Source: Syntrophaceae bacterium UBA2280 (GTDB lineage: Bacteria > Desulfobacterota > Syntrophia > Syntrophales > Smithellaceae). Taken from it: 46,107 nucleotides of DNA. This document shows positions 1 to 8,223 of the stretch, piece by piece (position 1 is the stretch's first letter; each line of letters begins with the position of its first letter). The notes beneath the pieces were generated by a model. It searched no databases and was not told the origin of the DNA. It worked only from the letters and a program-made list of their open reading frames with translations. The position numbers and the translations under genes were made by a program. The stretch lies in contig DDWS01000051.1 of assembly GCA_002347685.1 (NCBI GenBank), forward strand, positions 1-46,107, written 5' to 3'.

Positions 1-166
1 AAGTGATATGTCCCCAGAATTCACCCAGAATTCATTCCGATTACGCAATAAAAGTCTTAAAGAATGCACAAAACGTCATTTCGCGCAGTCTGGACCGGCC
101 GAAAAAATCACGTCCGGCAACCGCAGAGGGATATGCAATATCTGACTGGAATCGGGGTGGAATCTT

Positions 167-2029
167 TCAGTCAGCACTCACCCTGAACCGTAAGCAAAGA
201 AACACGGTCAAAAGAAGTCCGACTGCCACAAAGGGCAGATAACCGGAAATCAGCAGGAAGGAAAAGCCAATTAAAGGATAGAGTGCTACACGGACTACCG
301 TTTTTGCCAAAGGATTGCCTTGGATGTAATTTGCGGCAACTGGACCATTGCGGTAGTACCAGGCAACAAACTTTTGTCCGGGATGATTGGTCAGCAAGTA
401 TCTGTCTCTAAGCTGCCGAAGGATTTCCACCTGGCCGGCCATGGGCGAACCGAATGCCGCAGTGGCGATAAAACAGTCGCCTTTGCTCCCGGACATGGGG
501 TTTGCTGCTGTAAACGCTGTTAAATCCGAGGGTGAAGATACAACTCCCCGGTCATCTTGATAGATCACCTGCCAGTAATACGTTGTGTTCGCTTGCAGAG
601 TGCCGGAAGGAACCGTGAAAGACGTTTTGTTGACCGCATCAAAGAAACCGAAATAGACGATGCCGCCGGAATCATTTTGGATGATCCACTGGCTGGTTGC
701 GTGAGCATCGCCGTCAGCATCCACAAACGCTGATGCGAAAAGCTTTCCGGGTAATGGTATGGCAATAGCATCGGATGGCCACAGATTGGTCGGTTGATCC
801 GGTCGGGTGTTTGTTTGGGCGGCAAGCGAACTTGTTCGCGTGATTCCGTCGGAAACCACATGGAGTTCTCCTGCGTCGGGGGTCTTCCCTGCCCGGGCGG
901 TATAGGTCACCTGGATATCGGCTGAAGCCGCCGATTCCAGCGCGGAAATAGTGATGGGTAAGACCGAATACGACGGATGCGTCACCATGGAATAGATATT
1001 CATTAACGGCACCGATCCGTTATTCGTCATGGTGAAAGGAAGTGTTTGGGATGCTTGATCGGGAAGCACGAGCGTGCCGAAATCGGCACTGGCAGGGCTC
1101 AGAACAAACGAGGCGCCGGGCACGACAGCAAAGTGAATGGCATAAACATTGTTTTCAATATCGCACTCATTCGTACCGGATTTAATTCTGAAATACCCGT
1201 CTTCACCCCAATCCGGTCCCCAGCTGTTCTTGATGATCCAGGCCTGTTCCTCATCATCGTAACCGACGATAGCAACCATATGCCCTCCCTCGACCACACC
1301 GGATACGTGACTGTAAACTCCCGATTCGTAGTAAAGAAAGTCCGTATAGACGGTGAAGCCCGCTGCCAGTGGTCCATACTGTGTGATGGCGTTTTTGATG
1401 GCCTCTACGGATATGGAAACATCTTCAAAGCCTGTAACCCGATAAGTATTTTGCTGCATTGGGGTGGTACAAACGCCATCTGTTCCGGTTGTCCCGGAAA
1501 TGTAGGGCGCGTCGGTTTCCAGTGGAATGCCGGCTGTCTGCAGGTAGGACATCGCAGAGTAAGGATAGCCGCCTAAGCACCCCGTGTTTTCGTCATCGCA
1601 CGATACCATCGCTTGTTCTGAAAGGTCCAGATCCGTATCGGGCGTGTGGCTTGTAATGAGTATTCTGGATTCGAGGATCGCCGTGGTGGCAAAGGCCCAG
1701 CATGAACCGCAGTTCCCCTGGTCTCTCAGGCCTGTGATGTAATTGTGGCCATTGACGTTTCGCCAATCAAATTTAGTGGGGAGATTGTAGGTTTTTGCGG
1801 AATACCGATAGGATTTGTCCTGTGGGCCAGACTTTTTAAATTCTATCGGCATGAGACGGCGCCTTATTTCCTCGGGTGAGAGTTTCAGTGCAGACGTTTC
1901 CCCGGCAACCCAATGCGCGCCCTTATCACGAATGGCCTGATTGATATCGGTCGCTTCAAGCGCCAGGCCAGGCGAGGAAATGAGGATGACGAACAGGGAT
2001 ACAGTGAAATGAATGATCGTTTTCTTCAT
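167..2029 (-). CDS. Secreted papain-like (C1A) cysteine protease with CFI-box-CTERM tail
   Basis: Exported cysteine protease. An ATG at 2029 gives a clear signal peptide (MKKTIIHFTVSLFVIL...GLALEA); a longer TTG-started frame to 2074 adds 15 residues without signal-like character, so I prefer the ATG, although no strong SD lies close to it. Numbering from this ATG, the C1A catalytic set is visible: Gln104 and Cys110 (QGNCGSCWAFA), His250 (GGHMVAIVGYDD) and Asn268 (KNSWGPDWGEDGYF). A short propeptide-like stretch precedes it. After the protease come an ASPM/Hydin-like beta domain (about 305-400), an Fn3-like domain (about 410-510) and a C-terminal CFI-box-CTERM domain: CFIATAAFGSPMAGQV, an amphipathic stretch, then two hydrophobic segments and a basic end. 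This suggests a protease anchored to the envelope by its C terminus. The same tail occurs on the protein at 41622-43334. Protease call firm; substrate unknown. Confidence 0.9.
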   Translation of the reverse strand: MKKTIIHFTVSLFVILISSPGLALEATDINQAIRDKGAHWVAGETSALKLSPEEIRRRLMPIEFKKSGPQDKSYRYSAKTYNLPTKFDWRNVNGHNYITGLRDQGNCGSCWAFATTAILESRILITSHTPDTDLDLSEQAMVSCDDENTGCLGGYPYSAMSYLQTAGIPLETDAPYISGTTGTDGVCTTPMQQNTYRVTGFEDVSISVEAIKNAITQYGPLAAGFTVYTDFLYYESGVYSHVSGVVEGGHMVAIVGYDDEEQAWIIKNSWGPDWGEDGYFRIKSGTNECDIENNVYAIHFAVVPGASFVLSPASADFGTLVLPDQASQTLPFTMTNNGSVPLMNIYSMVTHPSYSVLPITISALESAASADIQVTYTARAGKTPDAGELHVVSDGITRTSSLAAQTNTRPDQPTNLWPSDAIAIPLPGKLFASAFVDADGDAHATSQWIIQNDSGGIVYFGFFDAVNKTSFTVPSGTLQANTTYYWQVIYQDDRGVVSSPSDLTAFTAANPMSGSKGDCFIATAAFGSPMAGQVEILRQLRDRYLLTNHPGQKFVAWYYRNGPVAANYIQGNPLAKTVVRVALYPLIGFSFLLISGYLPFVAVGLLLTVFLCLRFRVSAD

Positions 2030-2109
2030 CTTGTTTATTTGCAACCCGGGAGATTGCTTCTCCTTATGATCCAAAGCTTATTACAGGCCCTAAACGGTTT
2101 CCAATTGAA

Positions 2110-2283
2110 ATGCGAACAACTGACAACTGGTGGCAAATATTGGATAAAATCTCTACCGGCCTGCTAGTTGAATATGTATCGGTTCCCTCATCAGAAAACT
2201 ATAACAGCAGCCACTGCGGATACAATCTCTTTTGTGTCAAGAAAATACTGGGCAGCAAAAGTGATTGGTTTATTATGGATTAA
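2110..2283 (+). CDS. Possible 57-residue ORF upstream of and divergent from the protease gene
   Basis: An ATG at 2110 opens a 57-codon frame ending in TAA at 2281-2283 (begins MRTTDNWWQILDKIS, ends KSDWFIMD). It has no obvious SD and no family I recognise. It lies divergent to the protease gene, in a region with decayed DNA downstream, so it may be a gene remnant or chance. Confidence 0.2.
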   Translation: MRTTDNWWQILDKISTGLLVEYVSVPSSENYNSSHCGYNLFCVKKILGSKSDWFIMD

Positions 2284-2352
2284 AAGATCGTATTCTTTTT
2301 CTCGTATTTGAGGGACATTTCATTTATCGCCGCTACAACACATTGGAATGAC

Positions 2353-2550
2353 TCAATACCCGAGAAAGGCCTTGATCTGTTTGATTTCGCCCATGAGTTT
2401 TTCAAAGCCGGGAATTGTCGATGACTGGGGTCCGTCGGAGAGTGTCTTTCCCGGTTCAAGGTGCTCTTCGACCATGATGCCGTGGGCTCCGGCCACCAGG
2501 ACCACTTTGGCCATTGGCGGAACCAGGCTGTGCTTGCCTGGCACAGGACA
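2353..2550 (-). pseudogene. 3' fragment of a DAHP synthase gene (AroF/AroG type)
   Basis: The minus-strand frame ending at 2353 contains GKHSLVPPMAKVVLVAGAHG followed by IMVEEHLEPGKTLSDGPQSS. This closely matches the C-terminal barrel strands of 3-deoxy-7-phosphoheptulonate synthase (family pattern: DPSHGTG, LVPPMA, AGADGIMVEVHPEP, ALSDGPQSL). The similarity stops near 2540-2550, upstream of which the DPSHGTG region is scrambled across frames. Only about 65 of the usual 340 or so residues remain, so it cannot make the shikimate-pathway enzyme. It abuts a transposase tail on the opposite strand, which suggests deletion or rearrangement mediated by a mobile element. Confidence 0.75.
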
Positions 2551-2609
2551 TGGTCGGCGCCTTCCGATTGGAGTTTGCCACAGAAACAGAGCTGCGGTTA
2601 AGAGATTCC

Positions 2610-2870
2610 GATGTACGCCGATCAACATGCCTCAATGGAAAGAGCGTTATAGTATCCGTTCTGGAATCGAGGCGACTAATTCTGAGTTTAAGCGATCATA
2701 TGGAACCGGGAAGCTCCGTGTCCGCAGAGTGGTTAAAGCTCTTTTGCCGTGTCCTGTAAACGGATTGCCTGCAATGTGAAGAGATGGGGCAAGGCCCATT
2801 TTGCCTTTTTCAAAGGTGTTTTTCGGTGGTTTATATACGTGCTGGAAACTCTTTTAGGAAATGCTCAGGC
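2610..2870 (+). pseudogene. Transposase C-terminal remnant (DDE type, IS1182/DDE_Tnp_1_6-like)
   Basis: A frame through 2627-2740 reads ERYSIRSGIEATNSEFKRSY then GTGKLRVRRVVKAL. After a frameshift near 2740-2750 it continues SCKRIACNVKRWGKAHFAFF. Together these match the last part of DDE transposases (pattern: RSGIEAT.SE.KR..G...LRVRG...V....KA.ACN.KR). The catalytic core is absent and the frame is broken, so this is a dead 3' end. Family assignment within the DDE group is tentative. Confidence 0.6.
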
Positions 2871-3197
2871 GTCTATGCTCGAAAATCATTTTTCATGCAT
2901 GAATGTTTCCGTGACTTCAAAAAAGGGGAGCTTACCTCTCAGGAATCAAAATAGCAATCGGCAAAACATTAATGGATATTTCATCTTTGTGGGCTCTATA
3001 ACACCGATCATGACATGTGCTTAAGATTGCCTTGACATACAAAACCATCTTTCCTATAGATTATAAATTAAAAAGGATGTTCTATCAATCTGCGGCCCGT
3101 CCGAATCTGAGCCGCACATTACCACACAGTCCTTTTCCCTCAGGAGCGCAACGCTGTCCTTAATCTTTGAGGCTATACCCTCAATAAGGAGGAATGC

Positions 3198-3629
3198 ATG
3201 AAGATCAATGACGTTGAGCAGGATCCCGAAACCCATCTACCCGGGCCGCGCCTTACCTTCGCCATGGACGATACAGGACATTATCAGATCGTCGAGTCAG
3301 TGGGCAATCATCTGGGAACGCTAACCGTGAAAATGATGTGGGAGCACATCAATGAGCAGGTGGAAGCTGCAGCGGGGAAAGTCCGGTCCGGGCAGGAAAG
3401 CCCGTTGGCCTTCTTTATGGCCTGTAAAATCATGGATTGCGGGCTCATCGCGCAGTATGTCGGGATGGCCAGCTGGCGAATCAAAAGACATCTCAGGCCA
3501 TCCGTGTTCAAGAAACTCAAGACCCCTGTCCTTCAAAGGTACGCTGATTTTTTCGGTGTGACGCTTGCGGAGTTCGTCAATCCCCAGTTGGACGGAATAG
3601 ATCTTATTCTCGGAAAGAAGGAACGCTGA
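3198..3629 (+). CDS. Small regulator-like protein preceding a BtrH-like gene
   Basis: 143 residues with a strong SD (AGGAGG about 7 nt before the ATG). I do not recognise a named family. The middle (MWEHINEQVEAAAGKV, then SPLAFFMACKIMDCGLIAQY, WRIKRHLRPSVFKKL) and the end (LQRYADFFGVTLAEFVNP) resemble a helical module ending in an XRE-like helix-turn-helix. An adapter or small DNA-binding regulator is therefore possible, but that is inference. There is no signal peptide or membrane segment. One base separates it from the BtrH-like gene downstream, so the two are almost certainly one operon. Confidence 0.75.
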   Translation: MKINDVEQDPETHLPGPRLTFAMDDTGHYQIVESVGNHLGTLTVKMMWEHINEQVEAAAGKVRSGQESPLAFFMACKIMDCGLIAQYVGMASWRIKRHLRPSVFKKLKTPVLQRYADFFGVTLAEFVNPQLDGIDLILGKKER

Positions 3630-3630
3630 T

Positions 3631-4671
3631 ATGGATATTGATACCGGATACAAACACCGTGTCGGGGCTCATTGCGAAACCTGTGTAACAGCGGGGCTGA
3701 TCAATCATCACGGCGGAGATGGTATGAACGTTACTGAGCCCCTGATCTTTGGAACCGGTTCTGGATTGAATTTTGTGCATATCCCCATGCTTAAGTTCAT
3801 GGGGCTTCCCCTCACATCTTTTCGGTCCTCCGCCGGAAGCATTATGAAGAAATCGATGGAGCGTTTGGGTGTGCAGGCTCAAATCCGCTACTTCAAGGAT
3901 CAGGACAAGGCCATGCAGGCCCTGGACCGCGAACTTGATAAAGGTATTCCCGTGGGACTCCAGGTGGGGGTATACTGGCTTCCCTTTATCCAGGAGGTTT
4001 TCCGAATTCATTTGAACCTTCACAACCTCGTGGTGACGGGAAAGAAGGGAAGCGACTATCTGGTTTCTGATTTTCTTACGAATGAAATTGCCCTCTGTCC
4101 GGAAAAGGACCTTCGGAAGGCCAGGTTTTCGAAGGGAGCAATGGCTCCGAGGGGAAGAATGGTCACCATTCAAAAGGTCCCCGATCGTCTGAGGCTTGCG
4201 CATGCTGCCTCCGCAGGAATCCGGGAGGTATGCAGCACCATGCTCCAGCCACTCTTTCCTATTGTCGGCATAAAAGGCATACGCTATTTCACCAACAGGA
4301 TGGAAAAGTGGCCATCCACGCTTGGTGAATCAGGCAGCCGCCGCAACCTGGGCAATGTCATCATGATGCAGGAGGAGATCGGCACAGGGGGCTCGGGTTT
4401 TCGATACATGTTCGCAGCTTTTCTGGAAGACGCAGCCAGGATACTGAACGATGAAAAGCTCTTGCACATTTCCGGACAAATGACTCAGACCGGAGATAAG
4501 TGGCGAAGTTTCGCCGTCCAGGCTGCCCGGCACTGCAAGGGAAGGCCGCGGGATACAGAGGGATTTCCCTCCTATGCCGCTATCCTGCGAGAATGCGCAG
4601 ACGAAGAGGAATCCATATTTCGGGAATTGAGAAAGATCGTTCCGAAGATTCCGCCCGGGAAAAATGTGTAG
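3631..4671 (+). CDS. BtrH N-terminal domain protein (papain-like acyltransferase relative)
   Basis: 346 residues. The first half matches the BtrH_N domain: KHRVGAHCETC with a candidate nucleophile Cys15, then EPLIFGTGSGLNF, LKFMGLPLTSFRSSAGSIMK, and IPVGLQVGVYWLPF. BtrH of the butirosin pathway moves an aminoacyl group from a carrier protein to an amine. Relatives outside that pathway have no proven substrate. The C-terminal half (about 180-340) looks like the helical DUF4872-type partner domain. No carrier protein or synthase lies next to it, so the acyl donor is unknown. It is cytosolic (no signal peptide) and forms an operon with the 143-residue protein one base upstream. Confidence 0.8.
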   Translation: MDIDTGYKHRVGAHCETCVTAGLINHHGGDGMNVTEPLIFGTGSGLNFVHIPMLKFMGLPLTSFRSSAGSIMKKSMERLGVQAQIRYFKDQDKAMQALDRELDKGIPVGLQVGVYWLPFIQEVFRIHLNLHNLVVTGKKGSDYLVSDFLTNEIALCPEKDLRKARFSKGAMAPRGRMVTIQKVPDRLRLAHAASAGIREVCSTMLQPLFPIVGIKGIRYFTNRMEKWPSTLGESGSRRNLGNVIMMQEEIGTGGSGFRYMFAAFLEDAARILNDEKLLHISGQMTQTGDKWRSFAVQAARHCKGRPRDTEGFPSYAAILRECADEEESIFRELRKIVPKIPPGKNV

Positions 4672-4674
4672 CAT

Positions 4675-5054
4675 ATCGAGGAAAGACAGAAGAAAACAGT
4701 AACAGTTTAGTCCTTTTAGCCGGGCATTACCAACGGCGGCTTCCTGTATTAATTAGTTCTTATTCATTCAAACATAACACTTAATTATTTTTTTTAAACC
4801 TGCCCTTCGTCTTTCTGGTCGGAGTGGCATTCCAGACGTCGTCCGAACAAGAATGCTTCCGGTAGAGACCTTAGAGTTTTTTCCTGCGGGTAACCGGATT
4901 GAGGGGTTGCTAAATCAAAAAGTGCGGAAGATTGTTGACACGACCCCAAAAGGAACAGTAGTGTTTGGATCAAATGTCATGATTAAAGATTTTACCCTTC
5001 TTCCGGGGCTGAATTAGAAACCCGGGCGCCCGTGCGGCGCGTTGTTGACCTGTG
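4675..5054 (+). other. Intergenic region without recognisable gene
   Basis: About 380 bases between the BtrH-like gene and the broken acetyltransferase. The first part is AT-rich around 4755-4800. I see no convincing ORF, RNA or terminator; all frames are interrupted. Confidence 0.5.
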
Positions 5055-5679
5055 TCAGTATTTTTTTAACCGGATGGTAAATTCCAGCTTCTTCAAAAGA
5101 AGGACATGCAGATAAAAGCCTGACGCTTTTGCGCCCAGCTTCTTCTTGAACGCGACCGCCGGTCGGTTGAAGTATTCCGTGATGCTGTATATCTCGGTGC
5201 GCCCCATGTCCCGCAGGCGCCGATACAGCTCCTGCCTCAGATAGGGAGCAAGATTTTTACCCCTGAATTCCTCCAGCGTTCTCGCGTCAGTCAGATAGGC
5301 TTCGTTCTCCCGCAGGGGAAACCGTAGAAGCCTGGAGTCACAGGCATTGGGATTGTACCACATCCAGGCAATCATTCTGGAATGATGATTAAGGCCGAGA
5401 CACAACCAGCCGTCGCGGAGCCTGTTGACCAGTTCCTGCTTTGTGTGCCGGACACCCGGTGTTTGCGAGATCGTTTTCATGTCTTCTGGTCCCGGGGAAA
5501 CAACATCGATATGTTCTATTGCCGGCGCGCAACAGGTTTGCTCTTCAACATTCCCTGCGGGGCATTCCCAAAACCAGATAAAATGGTATGATTTGAATCA
5601 CCAATCTGGATGCGTTATACAGGCTTTGCAACCGGGGTGTCCGATTGACGAGCTTCTTGATCTTATGAAGGATCAGCAC
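5055..5679 (-). pseudogene. GNAT-type N-acetyltransferase, frameshifted near its 5' end
   Basis: The intact part (ATG-containing frame from 5480 to 5055) has a GNAT-like core: LRDGWLCLGLNHHSRMIAWMW, then a segment with RTLEEFRGKNLAPYLRQELY resembling the acetyl-CoA loop motif, and an end with NRPAVAFKKKLGAK. The same frame extends upstream without a start to about 5597, reading YHFIWFWECPAGNVEEQ and HIDVVSPGPED, which looks genuinely coding. The missing N terminus lies in another frame: a GTG at 5677-5679 with AGGAG 10 nt upstream starts LILHKIKKLVNRTPRLQSLY. The frame switch is near 5590-5600. So one gene of about 207 codons appears split by a single indel (or a sequencing error). Substrate unknown. 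Confidence 0.6.
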
Positions 5680-5929
5680 GAAATATTTTCTCCTGAAAAT
5701 GTAGTGGTGATTTCTTTGATCTGATTCATAATAGCGTTGCAAGAAAAAAAATGCAGTAAACGGGTCATGTTTCCACATGGCGCGGAGGATCAACGCTCCC
5801 TGCGTACAGTTACGAACAATTGGATCCCGGGTGATCGCGACCGGCCTCCGGGCGGGTAATAAAAGCCGGGAGAAGTCGTTTGGCCTGATCATCGGCAATG
5901 ATTGTTTGAATGCCGGGTCGTGGCTTTCG

Positions 5930-6235
5930 TTACGAGGCATAGAGCGCCTCCTGCGTGGCAAGCATCGACCGTCGGCGATAGAGATTGCGTATAGCCTCTT
6001 TTTCTACAAGGTCAACCTCGCGGCCAAATATGGTCTCGAGTTCATCTTTCATATCGACAAGATCGTACAGGCTCCATGCGGAATTTTCTTTAAAACTCAG
6101 CAAAACATCGATATCGCTGTCCGACCGGAAATCTTAGCGAAGTACCGACCCAAACAACGAAAACTCAGCAACTTTCCACTTCACGCAAAAAGCCCTGATT
6201 TTCTCCATGGGAATGTCAACTCCGGGCCGGGCCAT
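5930..6235 (-). pseudogene. MNT-type minimal nucleotidyltransferase with in-frame stop
   Basis: A 101-codon frame from ATG 6235 to TAA 5930 reads VAEFSLFGSVLR-stop-DFRSDSDIDVLLSF. This is the signature of MntA-like antitoxin nucleotidyltransferases (GSV, then D-x-D), interrupted by TAA at 6134-6136 where the family usually has D or E. The rest (LYDLVDMKDELETIFGREVDL, then VEKEAIRNLYRRRSM) is intact. Its last codons overlap an ATG at 5938-5940 that begins MPRNESHDPAF, the arrangement expected for a HepT/HEPN toxin partner. That partner frame loses any resemblance after about 11 codons. I read this as a dead MNT-HEPN toxin-antitoxin pair; a sequencing error at the stop is the alternative. Confidence 0.65.
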
Positions 6236-6261
6236 GCTATACACGGGTAACGTCTTTGGCA

Positions 6262-7212
6262 TCAACGGTCGTACTTGAAAGCATTGCCCAGCAGATGGCC
6301 GTAAGTCTTTATGGCTTTGACGCCTTGCGCCATGCCGTCATGAGATTCGACGGGAGCGTCCATGTCGGCAACCTGCATCCGGCCCGCCTCGTCGAGTTTC
6401 CGGAAATCGGGCAGGGCGGCTTGCAGTGCGGCCAAATAGTCGGACACGAGGGCAAGATACTTCGGCGCATAGGTTTTGCAGTGACGAGCGCGCGCCGCCT
6501 TCAATTTTGAATCGAGCTTACCGACTTGTGCCTGCTGCTCGCGGGTCGTGACAATGTCGGGGATGGCGGAAAGTTCGCGCTCAACGGGGCCAACCTCTCC
6601 GGCATATGTGGCCGAGGCGGTCTTCTCCAGCGCGTCAATCTTTTTAAGGATGCCGTCGAGCAAGGCTTTCTGGGTGTCCACCTGTTCCTGCGCGGCCCGC
6701 TGAGCCGCCTGCTGATCGGCGAGAGATTTTATCTGCACCGTGGCGCCGGCATATTTCGGATCATTTTGCATTTTCTGCGATGCCGCCGAGCTGTTTTTTA
6801 ACGCCCAGGCGGTCTTCTCTTCTTTCGTCATCGTTTTGAGTTTTTGGGTGTCTTCAGGAGAAATGCCATACTGGCGCATCATCTCTTCTTTGCGGGCTTT
6901 TTTCTCTTCCCGGGTCAATTTTCCGCTTTTGCGGGGTTTATCCATTGTCTGGGGCGTCAGGCTTTCTTCAATCTTGTCCGCATCGGTTTCCATGCGCGCC
7001 TTTGACGCCTTTTTTCTTTCGCGCAGGTCCTTCCCCATGGCGTCCTCGACGGTGCTGATGGCATCCCGAAAGGCAGCCTTATCCCGCTCGGCCACGCCGC
7101 AACATTGCTTCGGCTGCGCGGGCAGGCGGTTTAGATAGTCCTCAAGCGACGTTTGCGCGTCGGCTGTCGCTGCGGTAAAGACAAACAACAAAGCAATAAG
7201 AACGGTTTTCAT
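6262..7212 (-). CDS. Secreted coiled-coil protein of unknown function
   Basis: 316 residues from the ATG at 7212 (SD GAGGTG about 10 nt upstream); the frame is open further to 7263 but only this ATG gives a signal peptide (MKTVLIALLFVFTAATADA). The mature protein is rich in Lys, Ala and Glu with charged helical stretches (KKASKARMETDADKIEES; LTREEKKARKEEMMRQYG; ADQQAAQRAAQEQVDTQKAL), so largely coiled coil. Two neighbouring cysteines (QCCGVAERD) lie close to the mature N terminus and one Cys occurs late. No family recognised. It is flanked by decayed genes but its own frame is intact, which argues it is still selected. Likely periplasmic. Confidence 0.75.
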   Translation of the reverse strand: MKTVLIALLFVFTAATADAQTSLEDYLNRLPAQPKQCCGVAERDKAAFRDAISTVEDAMGKDLRERKKASKARMETDADKIEESLTPQTMDKPRKSGKLTREEKKARKEEMMRQYGISPEDTQKLKTMTKEEKTAWALKNSSAASQKMQNDPKYAGATVQIKSLADQQAAQRAAQEQVDTQKALLDGILKKIDALEKTASATYAGEVGPVERELSAIPDIVTTREQQAQVGKLDSKLKAARARHCKTYAPKYLALVSDYLAALQAALPDFRKLDEAGRMQVADMDAPVESHDGMAQGVKAIKTYGHLLGNAFKYDR

Positions 7213-7265
7213 CTGAAAATACACCTCTAATTTATTGTATTCATTACTTGCCGCGCTACCCAATG

Positions 7266-7418
7266 TCAGGCAACCTTCTGTAGTTCTACCTCATACCCAA
7301 GATCCCGCAACCGTTTGAGGTGATTCTTAACAATCTTGTCTGCCCTTCGGTGAAGCAAATAATCCTTGCCCAGCTCTTTATAGGGGACCCCGTTTCTTAT
7401 CATGTGATAAGCCATGAC
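7266..7418 (-). mobile_element. Tail of an IS110-like transposase fused in frame to the ISAzo13 remnant
   Basis: Within the 151-residue frame that ends at 7266, the last 50 residues (MAYHMIRNGVPYKELGKDYL, then NHLKRLRDLGYEVELQKV) do not continue the ISAzo13 pattern. They match the C-terminal tail typical of IS110/IS1111-type transposases (pattern: YH.L..G..Y.ELG.DYF....R....RL...GY.V.L). The junction is near 7418, directly after QLVINL, where ISAzo13 proteins normally read LVINLDNGP. This is a recombination scar that happens to keep the frame open. Confidence 0.55.
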
Positions 7419-8176
7419 CAAATTGATAACAAGCTGTATCACTCGGGAAAGTTGTGACTTCCTCGCCTTCCACCACAGAAGTAAACCATCAACAAGAAAG
7501 TCGCTGGTCTTGTAGTTTGTACCGAAAAACAAAAATGATTTGCCCGTAACCGGGTCCAAAATGCCGCCAGGAATCAACCTTTTCTTGGGCATCATATCAT
7601 GATTACACGCCCGGACAGCCTTGATGCCGCGTGAACGTCCACCTCTGGAATATTCACCTATATTGATCACCGCTTTTGTATCCACACTGATCCTTAGCAC
7701 ATCCGGAGACGCATCCGCCATTGCATTTATTTCTCGGACATTTTCAAATATGGCGACGGGTTCTTTTGTTTTTTTTGAACCTTTGTCTTCTCAACCGTCC
7801 GCAATCGGTAATTCTGACGATTTAAAATATTGGAAATTGTTCGCAATCGTGGCTCTGCCTGAATGTGCGGTTCCATAATCTCCTTTATAGCAGCCAATGG
7901 ATGTGGATATTTATCCTCTGATCTCGGCTTGTGACGGGTTGACCAATCATTTACGCAAGTGATGCCGCTTCGATGTTCATTCATCCCCATTTCTACCGCA
8001 GTTCTGCTCCAGCCAAACACATATTCGGCTACACGATGTTTCCCATCCAGCAGCGACAATGTTATGTCTCCCATTGCGCGCCGTCGATCAGACCAGGGAA
8101 TTCAGTCAACTAATCGAGAAAACAATGCCACCCTCTGTGGGGTTATTCCATTGCGAACTAATGTTGATGTCTTCAT
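7419..8176 (-). mobile_element. ISAzo13-like transposase remnant, interrupted
   Basis: The sequence begins at ATG 8174-8176 with a strong SD (AGGAGG), MKTSTLVRNGITPQRVALFS, then hits stops. From about 8074 it reads WSRTAVEMGMNEHRSGITCV, ILNRQNYRLRTVEKTKVQKK. After a shift to the -1 frame it continues EPVAIFENVREINAMADASP, DVLRISVDTKAVINIGEYSR, FGTNYKTSDFLVDGLLLWW, all ISAzo13-family features. The frame change falls on a run of eight A in phase A_AAA_AAA (plus strand about 7770-7780), which could be programmed -1 frameshifting or simple decay. The 5' stops and the missing 3' third mean the element is dead. Confidence 0.75.
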
Positions 8177-8223
8177 ACACATCGCCTCCTGCTGTAAAGT
8201 ATGAAAACATTATATCAGGTATA

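Noticed and set aside
167..2029. Link between the papain-like protease and the BtrH-like protein because both may share a papain-like fold
   Set aside because: They are on opposite strands, separated by over 1 kb of decayed DNA, and differ in location (exported versus cytosolic).
5777..6250. 157-codon plus-strand frame
   Set aside because: Antisense to the nucleotidyltransferase remnant, which shows the real signature on the minus strand.
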